Source: Acanthococcus lagerstroemiae (taxonomy: Eukaryota > Arthropoda > Insecta > Hemiptera > Eriococcidae). From it: a stretch of 64,000 nucleotides of DNA. The stretch lies in NCBI GenBank assembly GCA_031841125.1, contig CM063106.1:40792001-40856000 (forward strand), read 5' to 3'. Made by a program: the position numbers and the translations under genes. How positions within the stretch are numbered: position 1 is the stretch's first letter; the number at the start of each line of letters is the position of its first letter. Below are positions 13,000-23,655 of this stretch, piece after piece. The notes beneath the pieces were generated by a model. The model saw only the letters and a program-made list of their open reading frames with translations, was not told the origin of the DNA and did not search any database.

Positions 13000-14128
13000 T
13001 AATAAGGTAAATTTCCGAATGTGGATCACATTTTTCAAGTCGTCCAGAATTAGGAAGTCAGTGATGTAGAGGCCATCCGGAGGGTTGTATATGTTAACTG
13101 TATTGTATAATAAAACATATATGAGTTTCAAGCATATCCAACAAAAACTGGATTTTTCTTGAATTTTTGAAAAAAGTGTTGAATATCCACTTTTGGGTAC
13201 TCATACTCAAATGTGGATACTCAATAAGATGTAAAAATTACCTTACACCATACCTAATACCCTTTTAGATGTATTCAGATGCATCGCAACTGTTGAAACA
13301 GGTGACGATCATCCTTTTAAATTGTTTGAAAAATTGTATGATTTGCTCCAAATGTGGATCGATCCATTTTTGGGTCATGCTTCCAAATCAATATAAAATT
13401 GTGTAAAAAAAACTTCATTTTACTGATATAATAAGTCAAAGGAAACAAAAACAATGTAACCTGAGATGAGGTACTAAATCAAGAAAGTTGCAGCAGCACC
13501 TATAATTCTTGGTCACTATAATTTTTTGATGACATAATGATAGAGCACCCAAAAGTGGATTGTTTGGAGCATAACCCAAAAGCGGATCGAATCTGCGAAT
13601 ACCCAAAATCGGATCAATTTTTTTCGTGATATAAATTCAAAATCTCATCGAGGTCGGTAATTAAACACTTGAAATAACATAATTCATGAGAAATCTGATC
13701 GAATATACTAGTATACAGCACAAAATATCAAAAATAAAGTTTTTTAACTGTCGTCTGCAAACTATGAAAATTGCAAAAAAATGATGAAATGAACTATTAT
13801 TATTCTTCCTTAGATAAATCTAAAGGCAAAAAGCTTATTACAATCACAAACTTTGCAAATACTTACCGAAATAATGAATTTTGGCAAACGTCTAAAATTC
13901 GCCATATGTAAAACAACATGTTTTCTGATAACACAACAGAAATATTTCTTTCCGGCATTTCAGTGATGAAGAATGTCAAAATAATTACTATATTCTAGGT
14001 TGGGGAGAGTTAGTTGATAATCAGGCGTGATTTTCATGACGCCATATATTTGCGTTATGCTATACGCTTAGGTATCAATCCTCTTTTGGGTACTTGATCC
14101 ACTTTCGGAACTTTACCTTACTAATATT
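13000..14128. mobile_element. 1.1-kb TIR element with iterated GTGGATC/ACCCAAAA motif
   Basis: The left end near 13003 reads TAAGGTAAATTTCCGAA followed by TGTGGATCA. The right end near 14100-14125 is the reverse complement of TAAGGTAAAGTTCCGAA followed by AGTGGATCA, so about 24 of 26 positions match. Inside, variants of ACCCAAAAGTGGATC occur in both orientations near 13186, 13352-13378, 13548, 13580, 13600 and 14085. No transposase frame is visible. TA flanks both ends (TA before AGGTAAA, TA after TTTACCT), which could be a dinucleotide target duplication, but this is weak. Confidence 0.6.
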
Positions 14129-14186
14129 GTAAGTCAACACGTCAACACGAAGACAGGATTTAATTCTTTAATTGTGGCGTTCTATA

Positions 14187-14912
14187 GCATAAGGGTCAAC
14201 TTTGTCGATCGGATCGAAAATGAGTTAGATCCATATCCTGAAAATACATTAAATTCCCTTCGAAATGAGCCAAAGAGGAACCCTCTAACTATAAAACTCG
14301 CGCCTGGGGACGCGTTTGAAGTTTGAACTTCAAAAAACATAGTTTTGGGAAAAACGCGTTTAAAGTTTTTGAAACAAAAAATCGTCATATGAAAGGTTTA
14401 AATCACCAAATAAGGTCTTCAACGGCTAGTTTTACTTTTTTTATGTAATATTAATGTTGTTCAGTGCCATACATACCAGCAACAAAGTTGACCCTTTTTA
14501 AAATTTTGCCATATGTACCAGCGACAAAGTTGACCCTTTTTAAAATTTGCATCAAAGTTAACCTTTTACAACACTGGAGGACGTTTACACAGTGACATTA
14601 GGTTACGGTTTGGTTCGGTTGGAGCGCTAAGAACATAATACGGGAGTAGAAATTATAAAACATGTAAATTTCCTACCGACAACCTTGAAAAACGAGCGCG
14701 CAGTTTATGACGTAGCAGATACCACACCACTCCAACTTCGATGGCCTGTTACCACCGTTTAAAACGGCCCTCAAGGGTTCCAACTACCCTCACGTGAAAG
14801 TAGAAGGATCATAGTATACAAATCCATCAAAAACAGAAAATCGATATTTTTGACCAAAAATCACATTTTTGCGTTTTTCTCGAACAGTTGTTTCCGACAA
14901 AGTTGACCCTTT
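14187..14912. mobile_element. 0.7-kb TIR element with iterated CAAAGTTGACCC motif
   Basis: The left end carries AAGGGTCAACTTTGTCG near 14189. The right end carries the reverse complement, CGACAAAGTTGACCCTTTT, near 14896-14914. Two further copies of CAAAGTTGACCCTTTTT lie near 14480 and 14525, inside a 42-bp tandem duplication, and a variant (CAAAGTTAACCTTTT) near 14553. No coding potential is seen. Its end (TAAGGGTCAACTTTGTCGA) resembles that of the neighbouring element (TAAGGTAAATTTCCGAA), suggesting related terminal sequences. Confidence 0.55.
14468..14551. repeat. Two 42-bp tandem copies
   Basis: Each copy runs from CCATAYRTACCAGCRACAAA through GTTGACCCTTTTTAAAATTT. They sit inside the element at 14187-14912, and each carries one copy of its terminal motif. 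Confidence 0.7.
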
Positions 14913-15149
14913 TGCAAAATAACGACACAATTAATGATGTGTATACACACCGAGAAACGACTGGGAGAACGAACCTAAATCTAGTGACTTTATGGTCTCT
15001 TTCCCAGCTTTCATAATTCATCTGAATGGACGAAATCACAATTCAAAAATCAGTAAATATTAAATAAATTTAAAACACAAACACTGTGCGGCTGAAGGGC
15101 TGATGTTGACAAATGACAAATTCATAAATATTCATTTTGATGATTTTAT

Positions 15150-15270
15150 AGTTTTTGAGAACTATCAATAGTGTTGATAGTCAACGAAGTAACTATCAAT
15201 AGTTTGATAGTTGGTACTAAATTTACTAAGAACTATATCGATACTATCAAACATACTATCAATTACTACA
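15150..15270. repeat. Cluster of ACTATCAA / TTGATAGT motifs
   Basis: Within about 120 bases, ACTATCAA-type sequence appears at least four times on the plus strand and TTGATAGT-type at least twice, giving several nested short inverted repeats. It could be the remains of a foldback element or a cluster of protein-binding sites. No function is claimed. Confidence 0.45.
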
Positions 15271-17680
15271 GATCACTAGAATTCAAATTCCGCTGAGTAC
15301 GAGTATTATAGCATGTGTAGTACGCACTTTTCCACTTCTAGTGCTTCTAACGTTATAGCCCCCTCACCCCCTTCTATAACTTATTATTTGTGCCACTGGA
15401 GAACACTTTCTGATTGATCTAACTGATAAGTTGTAAGTTGACGAAATTTTCAAAACACCCTCCTGAAAAATTAATTCTTGTTAGCACAAGTGTCCATGAA
15501 ACCATCGATATGTGGTCGATGGTTGAAAGCCCCTTTCGAAACCCCGCTTGTTTTAGTGGTTGTTGAGAATCGAGGGTGTTATATACCCTAAATGCTATAC
15601 CGAAATGATAATAAATGACATCTGCTTGTTAGAACCTCTGTGATGTTTCCAGTTGATGCTGCTTCAAGAGTAATCTATGTCAGAGTCAGTTCTGAAAATA
15701 TTTTTCACGCCAGTAGCCGCATTTTTTAGATCCGGAAAAAATATAAAAGTTCCACTATGATAACCACTTCTGCAGCCTTGCGTCTCCTATTCAAATAAAT
15801 ATTCGTTTGAGTTGGAGAACTCATACAACTCATATCATGGTCTCGAGCTACAAGAGAAGAACCGACAGGAAAAAATGCCTACCTTCAGTTTAGAAGAAAA
15901 CTGACACTCTTGAATTTAAAGAAACGTGAAAAAGTTATTGAGAACGTAATTTAAGTGCGCTTACACTATTAATTCACAAACGACTTGAATAATGCGTTTC
16001 TTGAAACTGCGATTAACAACGAAATAACCAGTAAACGGATAACCTGAATACATGCGACAAAAAATATTCTGATGAAAGGGAACGAGAAACGTGAAATAAA
16101 ATAAAAGAAGAGAAAAAACGGAGATACAAAAACTACATAAAAATGGGCAAACCTGAAATTGTCGACGGTCTTATTTTGATTGGAATAAAAAGTGCGGAAT
16201 TGGTGGTTTATGCAGCGAGTGGTAGATGAAGAAAACGTGATGGTAACATGAAAATATGCCTGAAAATAAAGTTACCAGCAATAAAGAGCGACACACTATT
16301 ACATTTAGGGGTAACATTTGCAAAGTACAGGAAGTTCGTAAAAGTTTTCCCGAACATCCTTCGATGAAAAAAAGAAATTCCCAGTAGGCTTCCGTAATCA
16401 GTAAACGCGATAGTCATATTTTTTCTTGCGTTTTTACATTTCAAGTTTAGACTCGACGTAGTCATTTTATTTTCATTTCATTTTTCTCTTTCTCTCTCCG
16501 CTTTCGATGTCGTCATTTCAGAAGTCTAAACAGTTACATCACATTATTTCTGACGTCTAACCCTGTTTGAAACTGGGAAGCGCTGAAATATATTATCTTG
16601 CGTTAGAGTCGCACCAATTTTCCAGTCTCATCGGGACTCTATATCGGAGCTTTTACTCGCACCCTGTATCGCCGAGTAAAACATTGGTATCGCATTTGGG
16701 TACTCTTGACGCCGGTTAAACCTTTACGAAGCCATTTGTTACTTCTATATTTTCATCCCTTCTCTTTATCCGTTTTGTACAGTTTTTTACGAGCATTCAA
16801 TACCGAGAAGGAATAAAATGCAAGATGAGTTTCATTCGAACCCGGTATTGCGACTGCTTTTCTCTTCTTTTTTTTTTTTTTTTCATATTTTCCCCGTTTT
16901 TCGCGTTATTCCCAACTGACATAGAGAACCTCGAATAATGTAATCTGACCGCGACACCGCGAAAGCAATATTGCAACAGCCTCTTCTCCGCTCCCTGAAC
17001 GGAGAAAGAGAGCAACTTATTTAACGTACACGTATAATACAGAACCGCGAATCCAGCAAAATAAAAGATGGAATTTTTTTCGTTCGGATACATAGAGAGA
17101 GCCTTGCGCTGAGATAAAGAAACAGACTCGGAAAAATGAATTTGATTTTCATTTTTTCCCTCCTTTCTTTCATGCTCTTGTCTTCAAGTATGCCAAGAAT
17201 GCCTACACGTCACTCTATATATGGATTTCTTTACACTGTAAACGGAGCTGTCGAGTGGTTCCTGTTACGTTTCCAGCGTGGTTCATTCACGATTTTAAAA
17301 TTTATATGTATCAATCAGCGACGAGGAGATTGAACCTTTTATGGAAAATGATTTTTTTTTTTTAACGAGTGGAAACCTTCAAACGAATGGAGTCGAAATA
17401 AGAAGCGAGTGTATCGAGGGTCTGACCTGTCACCATAGAGCTCGAGGCAGAGGGATGGCCAAAGTACGACAAATCGAAAGCTGCCAGACACTTTCCATGT
17501 ACCTAATTGACTTTTACAAAACACCAACCTTCTCAAGTATATGTATCTGGCTGATCACTCCACTATATTAAGTGATGAAGGGTGTATTATTAGTTATAAA
17601 AAAATACGAATGCATGTACAATGTTGTTGGTTTCGTAGCGGCCTACGTAACTGACAACTTTTCAAGGAAGGAGGGTGCTA
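15271..17680. other. No supported gene
   Basis: Open frames are at most about 98 codons, overlapping and without domains. Poly-T lies near 16867-16883 and 17350-17362. Nothing else stands out beyond the 15483-15513 copy of the 12083 repeat. Confidence 0.5.
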
Positions 17681-18370
17681 TAATTGAATCGGTTAGAACC
17701 AAAAGGGGTTAAGTCCACTTTTGTCGTTTTTGTTTTTTTCACGGATTATGGGGTATTGAAGTATGGCAGATCTGCTGGTGTGGTCAAAATTTCGTGAAAC
17801 AGCTCGGAAAGTTCTTTTTGGCAACATCGCTTTCTGTGAATTTTTTATAATAAAATTTTTTCAAAAAATGGATTTTTTCCAGAAATTGTTTAAAAGTGGT
17901 GTATTTTAGTGTGAAAAATAAAAATAAATAAGAAATTCCGGCCCACCCCCTCTTTTTGCATTTTTATGCCTAAAAAAAGTGCTATTTTCAAAAAATAAAT
18001 CGCAATTTTCCAATACAGCTTCAGAACTTTTTTTCTTACAAGCAGGGATTTTGCTCGATTGGAATGGGACGAAGACTAAAGTGACCCCTTTATGTCTGGC
18101 TACTAAAGGGGGCGGGGGGCAATTTCGAGCCGTAAAACTGCAAAAAAAAATCGTTCAGAACCAAAAGTGGTTAAATCCAAAAACTTTGAGCCCCCCAGCT
18201 CCGGCCCATCAAAATTTTATTCGACGGGACCGGGCTTAAGATTTGTCTCCTGTGACCCTCTACCACCACCCTGAAGAACGTATTCCTCAATTTTCGAATT
18301 TTCCAATAAAACAGTTTTTTTCGCTTACTGAAAAGTGCGATTTTTGGATTCTAACCGATTCAATTTTAGA
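17681..18370. mobile_element. 0.69-kb TIR element, ends ATTGAATCGGTTAGAA
   Basis: AATTGAATCGGTTAGAA at 17682-17698 is matched by TTCTAACCGATTCAATT at about 18350-18365, and similarity continues inward (ACCAAAAG versus ATCCAAAAA). The inside is noncoding, has internal copies of GAACCAAAAGNGGTTAARTCC near 17695 and 18156, and short G/C runs. This fits a non-autonomous DNA transposon. No clear target duplication is seen beyond nearby TA dinucleotides. Confidence 0.6.
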
Positions 18371-18449
18371 CATAATAAAACCAAATCAGAACATTTCGTC
18401 TAAGTTTTGGTACTTGAATATGAAAAATTAGATTTTCCATCTCATGCGC

Positions 18450-18570
18450 AGTCAGTTACCCTCTAGTTACCCGCGGGAAAGTTACCCATTTGCAACTCTC
18501 GCTTACCTTCGGATTACCCAGAAACCCATGAGTTACTCTCGGTTCCACTCTAGTTACCCGGGTAACTGGC
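18450..18570. repeat. AGTTACCC motif cluster with 16-bp palindrome
   Basis: AGTTACCC occurs at 18454, 18465, 18480 and 18552, with variants GATTACCC near 18512 and AGTTACTC near 18531. The copy at 18552 is the left half of a perfect palindrome, AGTTACCCGGGTAACT (18552-18567). The segment is more GC-rich than its surroundings. It may be a degenerate minisatellite or a cluster of binding sites. Confidence 0.55.
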
Positions 18571-18599
18571 GGGATTTTGCTCATCCCGATACGCAGTCA

Positions 18600-18935
18600 A
18601 TTACTAGTTTTCTCTATAGTTTCGTTTTGCTTTGTTTAGCCCGGTTTTGTCTTACATTGTCTTATTTCGGTTTGTTGTATCTGATCTCATCCTATTTTAT
18701 CCTGTTTCATTTTACTATGTTTGTTCTTCTGTTTTTTTTTGTTCTTGTTCCACCTAGTTTTGTATTTTCAGCTTCAAACTTGTTTTCTTTGTTTTACTTT
18801 GTTCAGCCTAGTTTTGTCTTACTTTGCCTTATTTTGATTTGTTGTATCTTGTTTCATTTCATTTTATTCTGTTTCATTTTGTTTGGTCTGATTGTCGCTG
18901 TGTTTTGGTTTTTTGTAGTTTGAATTTTTATAGTT
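18600..18935. repeat. Degenerate pentamer repeat (TTTTG/TTTCA/TTTTA), left part
   Basis: The sequence falls into five-base units such as TTTCA, TTTTA, TTCTG, TTTTG and TTTGG, strongly pyrimidine/G on this strand. The long open frame across it (18444-18923, 159 codons, Phe/Leu/Cys/Ser-rich) is a consequence of the repeat, which lacks stop trinucleotides, and is not called as a gene. The array resumes at 19140. Confidence 0.6.
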
Positions 18936-18944
18936 TTGCTTAAT

Positions 18945-19137
18945 TCAACTGACGTACCGACAGGGGGCAGGGGACAACTCCGCCCCCCCCACTGTATGAA
19001 TTTTTTACTCAGCATTTAAGAAAATCCAATAAGTTCAAAGGCTTTTTCCCTTTTTGCTTTGATGCTAGGGAATTCTGAGTTGAGTTAGTTGGGTACCCCC
19101 ACACACCCCAAGGAAAAACTCTTCGGTACATCCCTGT
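18945..19137. mobile_element. Probable short element inserted in the pentamer array
   Basis: Between the two halves of the pentamer array lies a unit beginning near CAACTGACGTACCGACAG and ending CGGTACATCCCTG. The reverse complement of the end (CAGGGATGTACCGAAG) matches the start over GAYGTACCGA. Interior G/C runs resemble the other MITEs in the window. TGCTTAAT before and TACTTCAT after agree at six of eight positions and may be a decayed target duplication. Confidence 0.4.
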
Positions 19138-19139
19138 AC

Positions 19140-19400
19140 TTCATGTTTTTTTCTGGTTTCATCTGTATCTTTTGTTTTATCTTGCTTTAATGTGTTTCAT
19201 TTTATTTTATACATTTTTTTTGTTTCTTTTTGTATTATTTACTTTTGTCTTTTTCCCCTTATCCTGTCACGTTTTGTTATGTTTTGTTCTGTCTTAATTT
19301 TCTCACCATGTCTACTTTGTCTTCTATGGTTGTTTTGTTTCAATGTATTTTGTCTTGTTCTTCTTCGTTTTGTTTGTTGTGTTCGTTTACTTTTTTGGGG
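19140..19400. repeat. Degenerate pentamer repeat, right part
   Basis: It is made of the same TTTTG/TTTCA/TTTTA units as 18600-18935, for example TTTCATTTTATTTTA near 19195. Apparent open frames here (19192-19407, 19230-19460 and the minus-strand one at 19239-19424) are products of the repeat. Confidence 0.55.
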
Positions 19401-21851
19401 ATTCTGATAATAGTGAGCGCACATTACTGTAACTTGAAGTACCCAAAAAAAGATTTCTGATATTTATTTTCGTGTTCTTGTATTAATTTTTCGCACAATG
19501 TCCGAATCTATAGCATTAAAAATACGCCATATGGCACAATTTTCTTGTAAAAAATTTTGATATGACCAAGAAAGCGTGCTGGATTTTCTAAGGTATGTAT
19601 TCATTTCTTCAAATTTAGACAGATCTTCATTTTCTGTCCGCTGAACTGGCCTTCAAGGACCCGGTAAGGTCCAGTTTTTCATTTTCAATTTCATTGAAAA
19701 TTCGTAGTTTTTTTTTTGACCTATTTACTGTGTGGATTTCAAAAGTGATCTCTAAATTATATTAAACGTCTTTTTCCATTCTTAAAATGATGATTGAACT
19801 CATGCACAGATCAAATAAAAGTGAAAAAGGCTTCTAGAAGTGATGTTTTGCCCTGATTTGTCATCTCATCCTAAAATTTTGATAAAAACCTTCTTTACTC
19901 TCAAAATCACCTTTCAACTAGCGAAAATGCCATCGTTCAGATGAAAAATGCTTTTATTTACATTTCAAGGAAGATTCGAAATCAGTCTCTGTACGAATCC
20001 AGTTCCGAAATACTGTTCAACTCCTTACAGATTTCCAGTTTCTCATAATGATGTAAATTTTTTTTAATTTTTCAATTTAGCACTTCGATTGTCATTACAA
20101 GAACGTATTATCAATTTTGAATGTATTTCTTGGAAATTTCAAAACTTTTTTGGTGACATATTTTCCATGAAACTCAAAATGTAAAAATAGATGACAAAAG
20201 TATTCATCGAATAAATTTAAAAATTATAATTTTTTCCGAATTCCCATGAACATTTGTAATGTAAGTAAAGTACAACTTGCTTTGTTTGTGAATTTCAAAT
20301 TTCTTTTGATTTATATTTTCTACATCTTAGACTTTGCATACAAATGTGTCTTTTTTTTTTTTTTTTTTTTTTTTTTTTGCAGCTCAAATATCACATAGGC
20401 ATACATACTTTTGAGTTTAGTTACACGGCTTCGAGTCCCGTAATGGGAAAAAGAAGGCCTGGGGGAATTTTCACGAGCCCCCTTCTCCTTCCAGTTAATG
20501 ATGTTTTTTTATCAGATGGAAAAAAATTGTAAGCTACGGGATAAGAGGTTTCTTTCATGGTGTAAGGAGTAATTGTTTATTTGATTTACTGTATGATGTA
20601 GCCGTCAGCGTTGACATACAGGCCTTTTAAAAATATTGCCCCCCCCCCGAAAGTTCGGGCCGGGGGTATTTCCCCTCTTCTCCCTCTCCTCTCGTCAGAG
20701 TTGACTGGTTCTTGGTATCAGTGTGTGATCAAGAACTCTCGTCTGGCGAATTATTTATCAATTTTCTTCACTGAACTTGTTTGTTTTCGTTGGAAATACC
20801 AGGCTCGTAATCACTCTCTTGTTTCAAGGTCGAGGGGTTAAAGTACAATTACGAACATTTCGTAGGGGACTAATTGAGACGGGTAGGGGATAACAATAGA
20901 TTTCCTGTTTCGCTAGGGGCAAACATTTGTTCAAGGATGAATATGCTTCGTTTTGGCTCGTTGGTTCGTGCTTGAGAAATACAGAGAACAATGAAACTTC
21001 CTGGAAAGTGGATAATATTCCTGCTGCAGTCAATGAAAGTTATCGGAATCCGTATTACCGGGCATTCATAAACACTCCCTTCCTTCCTCATGGATAAGGA
21101 AAATTGCGAGAAACTAACGCTGCAATTTTTTTATTTTTTAGTTGATTCGAAAATTTATAAATATGTGTAAAACCTATTCCTCAAGGACTTTATTGCAATG
21201 CCAACTGGGGGCAACTGTTATATTTAGAGCGTTGAAAAATGAAGTAATTACTTTGAGTTTTATTCGAGATCATTTTGTGGATTTGCTATTGAACCGATTC
21301 CATTTATTATTTTCTTTGGTACAACTTCTCTCATTTGCAACTGTTCATCAGTTACCGTTTCCGGAAAATACACGTTATTCTCCATTTTTAAAAATTAATT
21401 AGGAAAATTGTAATATAAAAGATATTCCGCCCTCTCCTCTTAAATGTAAAGGTAGGCAAACATATTTACATCCCATCAGAATGAGTTACTAACTTGTTAA
21501 CCTGATTGTAAGCAGGTCGGAAACTATACAGGAAGAAATTAAAACTCAAGAGCCAATAGTGACTATTTTAGGGAGTGGCCATCAGCTTGGCCGATATAAG
21601 AACCATCATGTGCACTGCAGAAACATGTACTCGTTCGCCGTGTTTGAACAGAGTATGCTGTCCTTACATGGAGGACTGGTCGTATGATTTGAAGTTCGGG
21701 CCCATGTCGCGCAGAGGCCTCAAAAATATAATTTTTAGAGACTCACAGAGGGAGACATCCTCACGTCTTGTTTTATGCAGGAGGGGAAGCAATTATCAAT
21801 GCAAATAAATCTAATATGATGTATTCGTGTACGGATCTTTCTTTAACTGTT
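19401..21851. other. No supported gene; contains a 28-base poly-T
   Basis: T is repeated 28 times at 20351-20378. Open frames are under 90 codons and lack domains. G/C runs near 20641 resemble MITE interiors, but no terminal repeats were found. Confidence 0.45.
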
Positions 21852-22062
21852 GGAGTTTACTCAATTCTTCAAAACTCTGTGTGACTCATTTAAGATACTC
21901 GAAAATTTGTTTAATATTCTGTAAGACTTTACTAGACTCGGTATGACTCTCGGTATGATTCTCGGAGACTCATTTACAATTCTTCAGTCTCTTTCACACT
22001 TGTTCATGATTCCTTAAAACTCTTTGAAATGCTCTAGAGGACTCTTCGAGATTCTGTAACAT
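21852..22062. repeat. 10-11 bp periodic degenerate array
   Basis: The stretch divides almost continuously into 10-11-base units: AATTCTTCAA, AACTCTGTGT, GACTCATTTA, AGATACTCGA, then later GACTCGGTAT, GATTCTCGGA, GACTCATTTA, CAATTCTTCA, GTCTCTTTCA. The rough consensus is GACTCTTTCA. It has the same orientation as the array at 30846-31172. Confidence 0.55.
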
Positions 22063-23550
22063 ATCGTCATTTGTGTTGCGTTAATTTCCGACTTGAATAT
22101 TTTCTTTTAGAGGGGGTATTGCTTCTTTACCTCCCCCATGTATTCGTACTTAGAAGAAAAAACTACGCTACCCCATATTCCACGGATAGTGATATGCCAC
22201 AACTTTGTGAGCGAATAAAGCTAAACATTTTTAGCTCATGCTGCGGAATATTATGCGTTTCATCTTGACCCGACATGTCTTCGTTTCTGGATGGAAGACA
22301 TACAAATTCATCAAATGAAAAATCTTACCCGAATAAAATTAGTGACCGTCGGCGTGCTATTGCTTCGTAATTATAAGTGGCTTCTTAAACCAACTCTTCT
22401 TCTGAATTCGTCCCACATTCTAGCGAAACAAATGCTAATTTCTGGATAGGTACGAAGAAAATATGCAGAAATTTGTTAATTACTCGCAAATGTCCAAGTA
22501 CCATCCGTTATTATGTAATGATATTAAGCCATCAAGGTCATTGGTATATACTGTAGGTGTTGTTAGACTAACATTTTCTCTAGGAATTTTAATATAACTC
22601 TTCACGAGCACTCTGCCGTGCATGTATCTATCGAGCTGAGCAACAACTAAATGAGTTAAACGTAATCTTAAAATACTATACCTACTACTAATGATTTAAT
22701 GATTCATCGCTTGAACGAATCCTAAAACGTGGTATTTTTTTCCGTTAGCTTCATGACCTTGGCCAATGACCGTACTTGATATCCTGTTACACAAATCGCG
22801 TATTCCAAATTAGGCGTTTTCTGCGAATAACACCGCATGCGTGATTAATAAAGTCCAAAAAATGACTCGACTGAGTGAGTCGAGCCTTTCTATATAAAGT
22901 ACCGGACACCTGTACGCCTTCACAGCTTTCCGGTAACACATCGTTGGGTACGAATGTTATCGGAAAATTACCATAAAATTTTTATACCTCGAGTTTCAGG
23001 GAACAATTTTTCTTACGCCTGCTGATTTTTGTCATATATGACTATATAGGTTACATAATACAGAGAATGAGATTTTATGCGGTCTTCATTTCACCAGATG
23101 TTATAGCTGAAATCGCCAACTCATTTTTCTGCACTAAAATTATGACTTTGATTTTTCTTGGCATCCGACCCGTTAGTTTTATTTTATATTTCAAGCATTC
23201 ACTCTTCAGTCTGTCTTTCAATTCGTCTTTCCGACTAAACGTTACTATATTTGGAATGTAACTGATTACTTTCAGTCTGAATGCTCCCCAGTGAACTTGA
23301 ACTCGGCATTGAAATGAATATAAAGTTTAATGAAGTCCACAACCGAATGTAGGTCGATAAGGAAATTGAAGTCACTTTAGAATCGCTTCATCGCTACCAC
23401 TTCAGTGAGACCAGTAATTTGATTTTTTTTTTTCTATTCACCTGATCAAGAATACGAATTCACATGACGAGTGACAGCATTGCCCTCCTGATCGCTGAAA
23501 GAACTCACTCAAAATGTAAGTGGCAAAACTTTGCTGTGCAAATTTTCCTA
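22063..23550. other. No supported gene
   Basis: The longest open frames are about 65 codons, without recognisable content. No inverted or tandem repeat was noticed. Confidence 0.45.
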
Positions 23551-23655
23551 ATGGTGTGGTGGGACGTATGGCGATGCACGCACGCATGCCACAGTGGCCC
23601 TCGAGACATCGCACCCCCGGCACCGGAAACTACCCTTTTCGGGCATCGCATCGCT
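23551..23655 (+). repeat. GC-rich dispersed repeat, copy 1
   Basis: It starts near TGGTGTGGTGGGACGTATGG and continues through CGATGCACGCA, GAGACATCGCACCCCCGG and ACCCTTTTCGGGCATCGCAT. The same order of blocks is found in reverse complement at about 31938-32046. The family is not recognised; it is clearly more GC-rich than its surroundings. Confidence 0.6.

Noticed and set aside
18444..18923. 159-codon Phe/Leu/Ser-rich frame resembling a membrane protein
   Set aside because: It is produced by the T-rich pentamer repeat, which cannot form stops in this frame. Hydrophobicity follows from T-rich codons.
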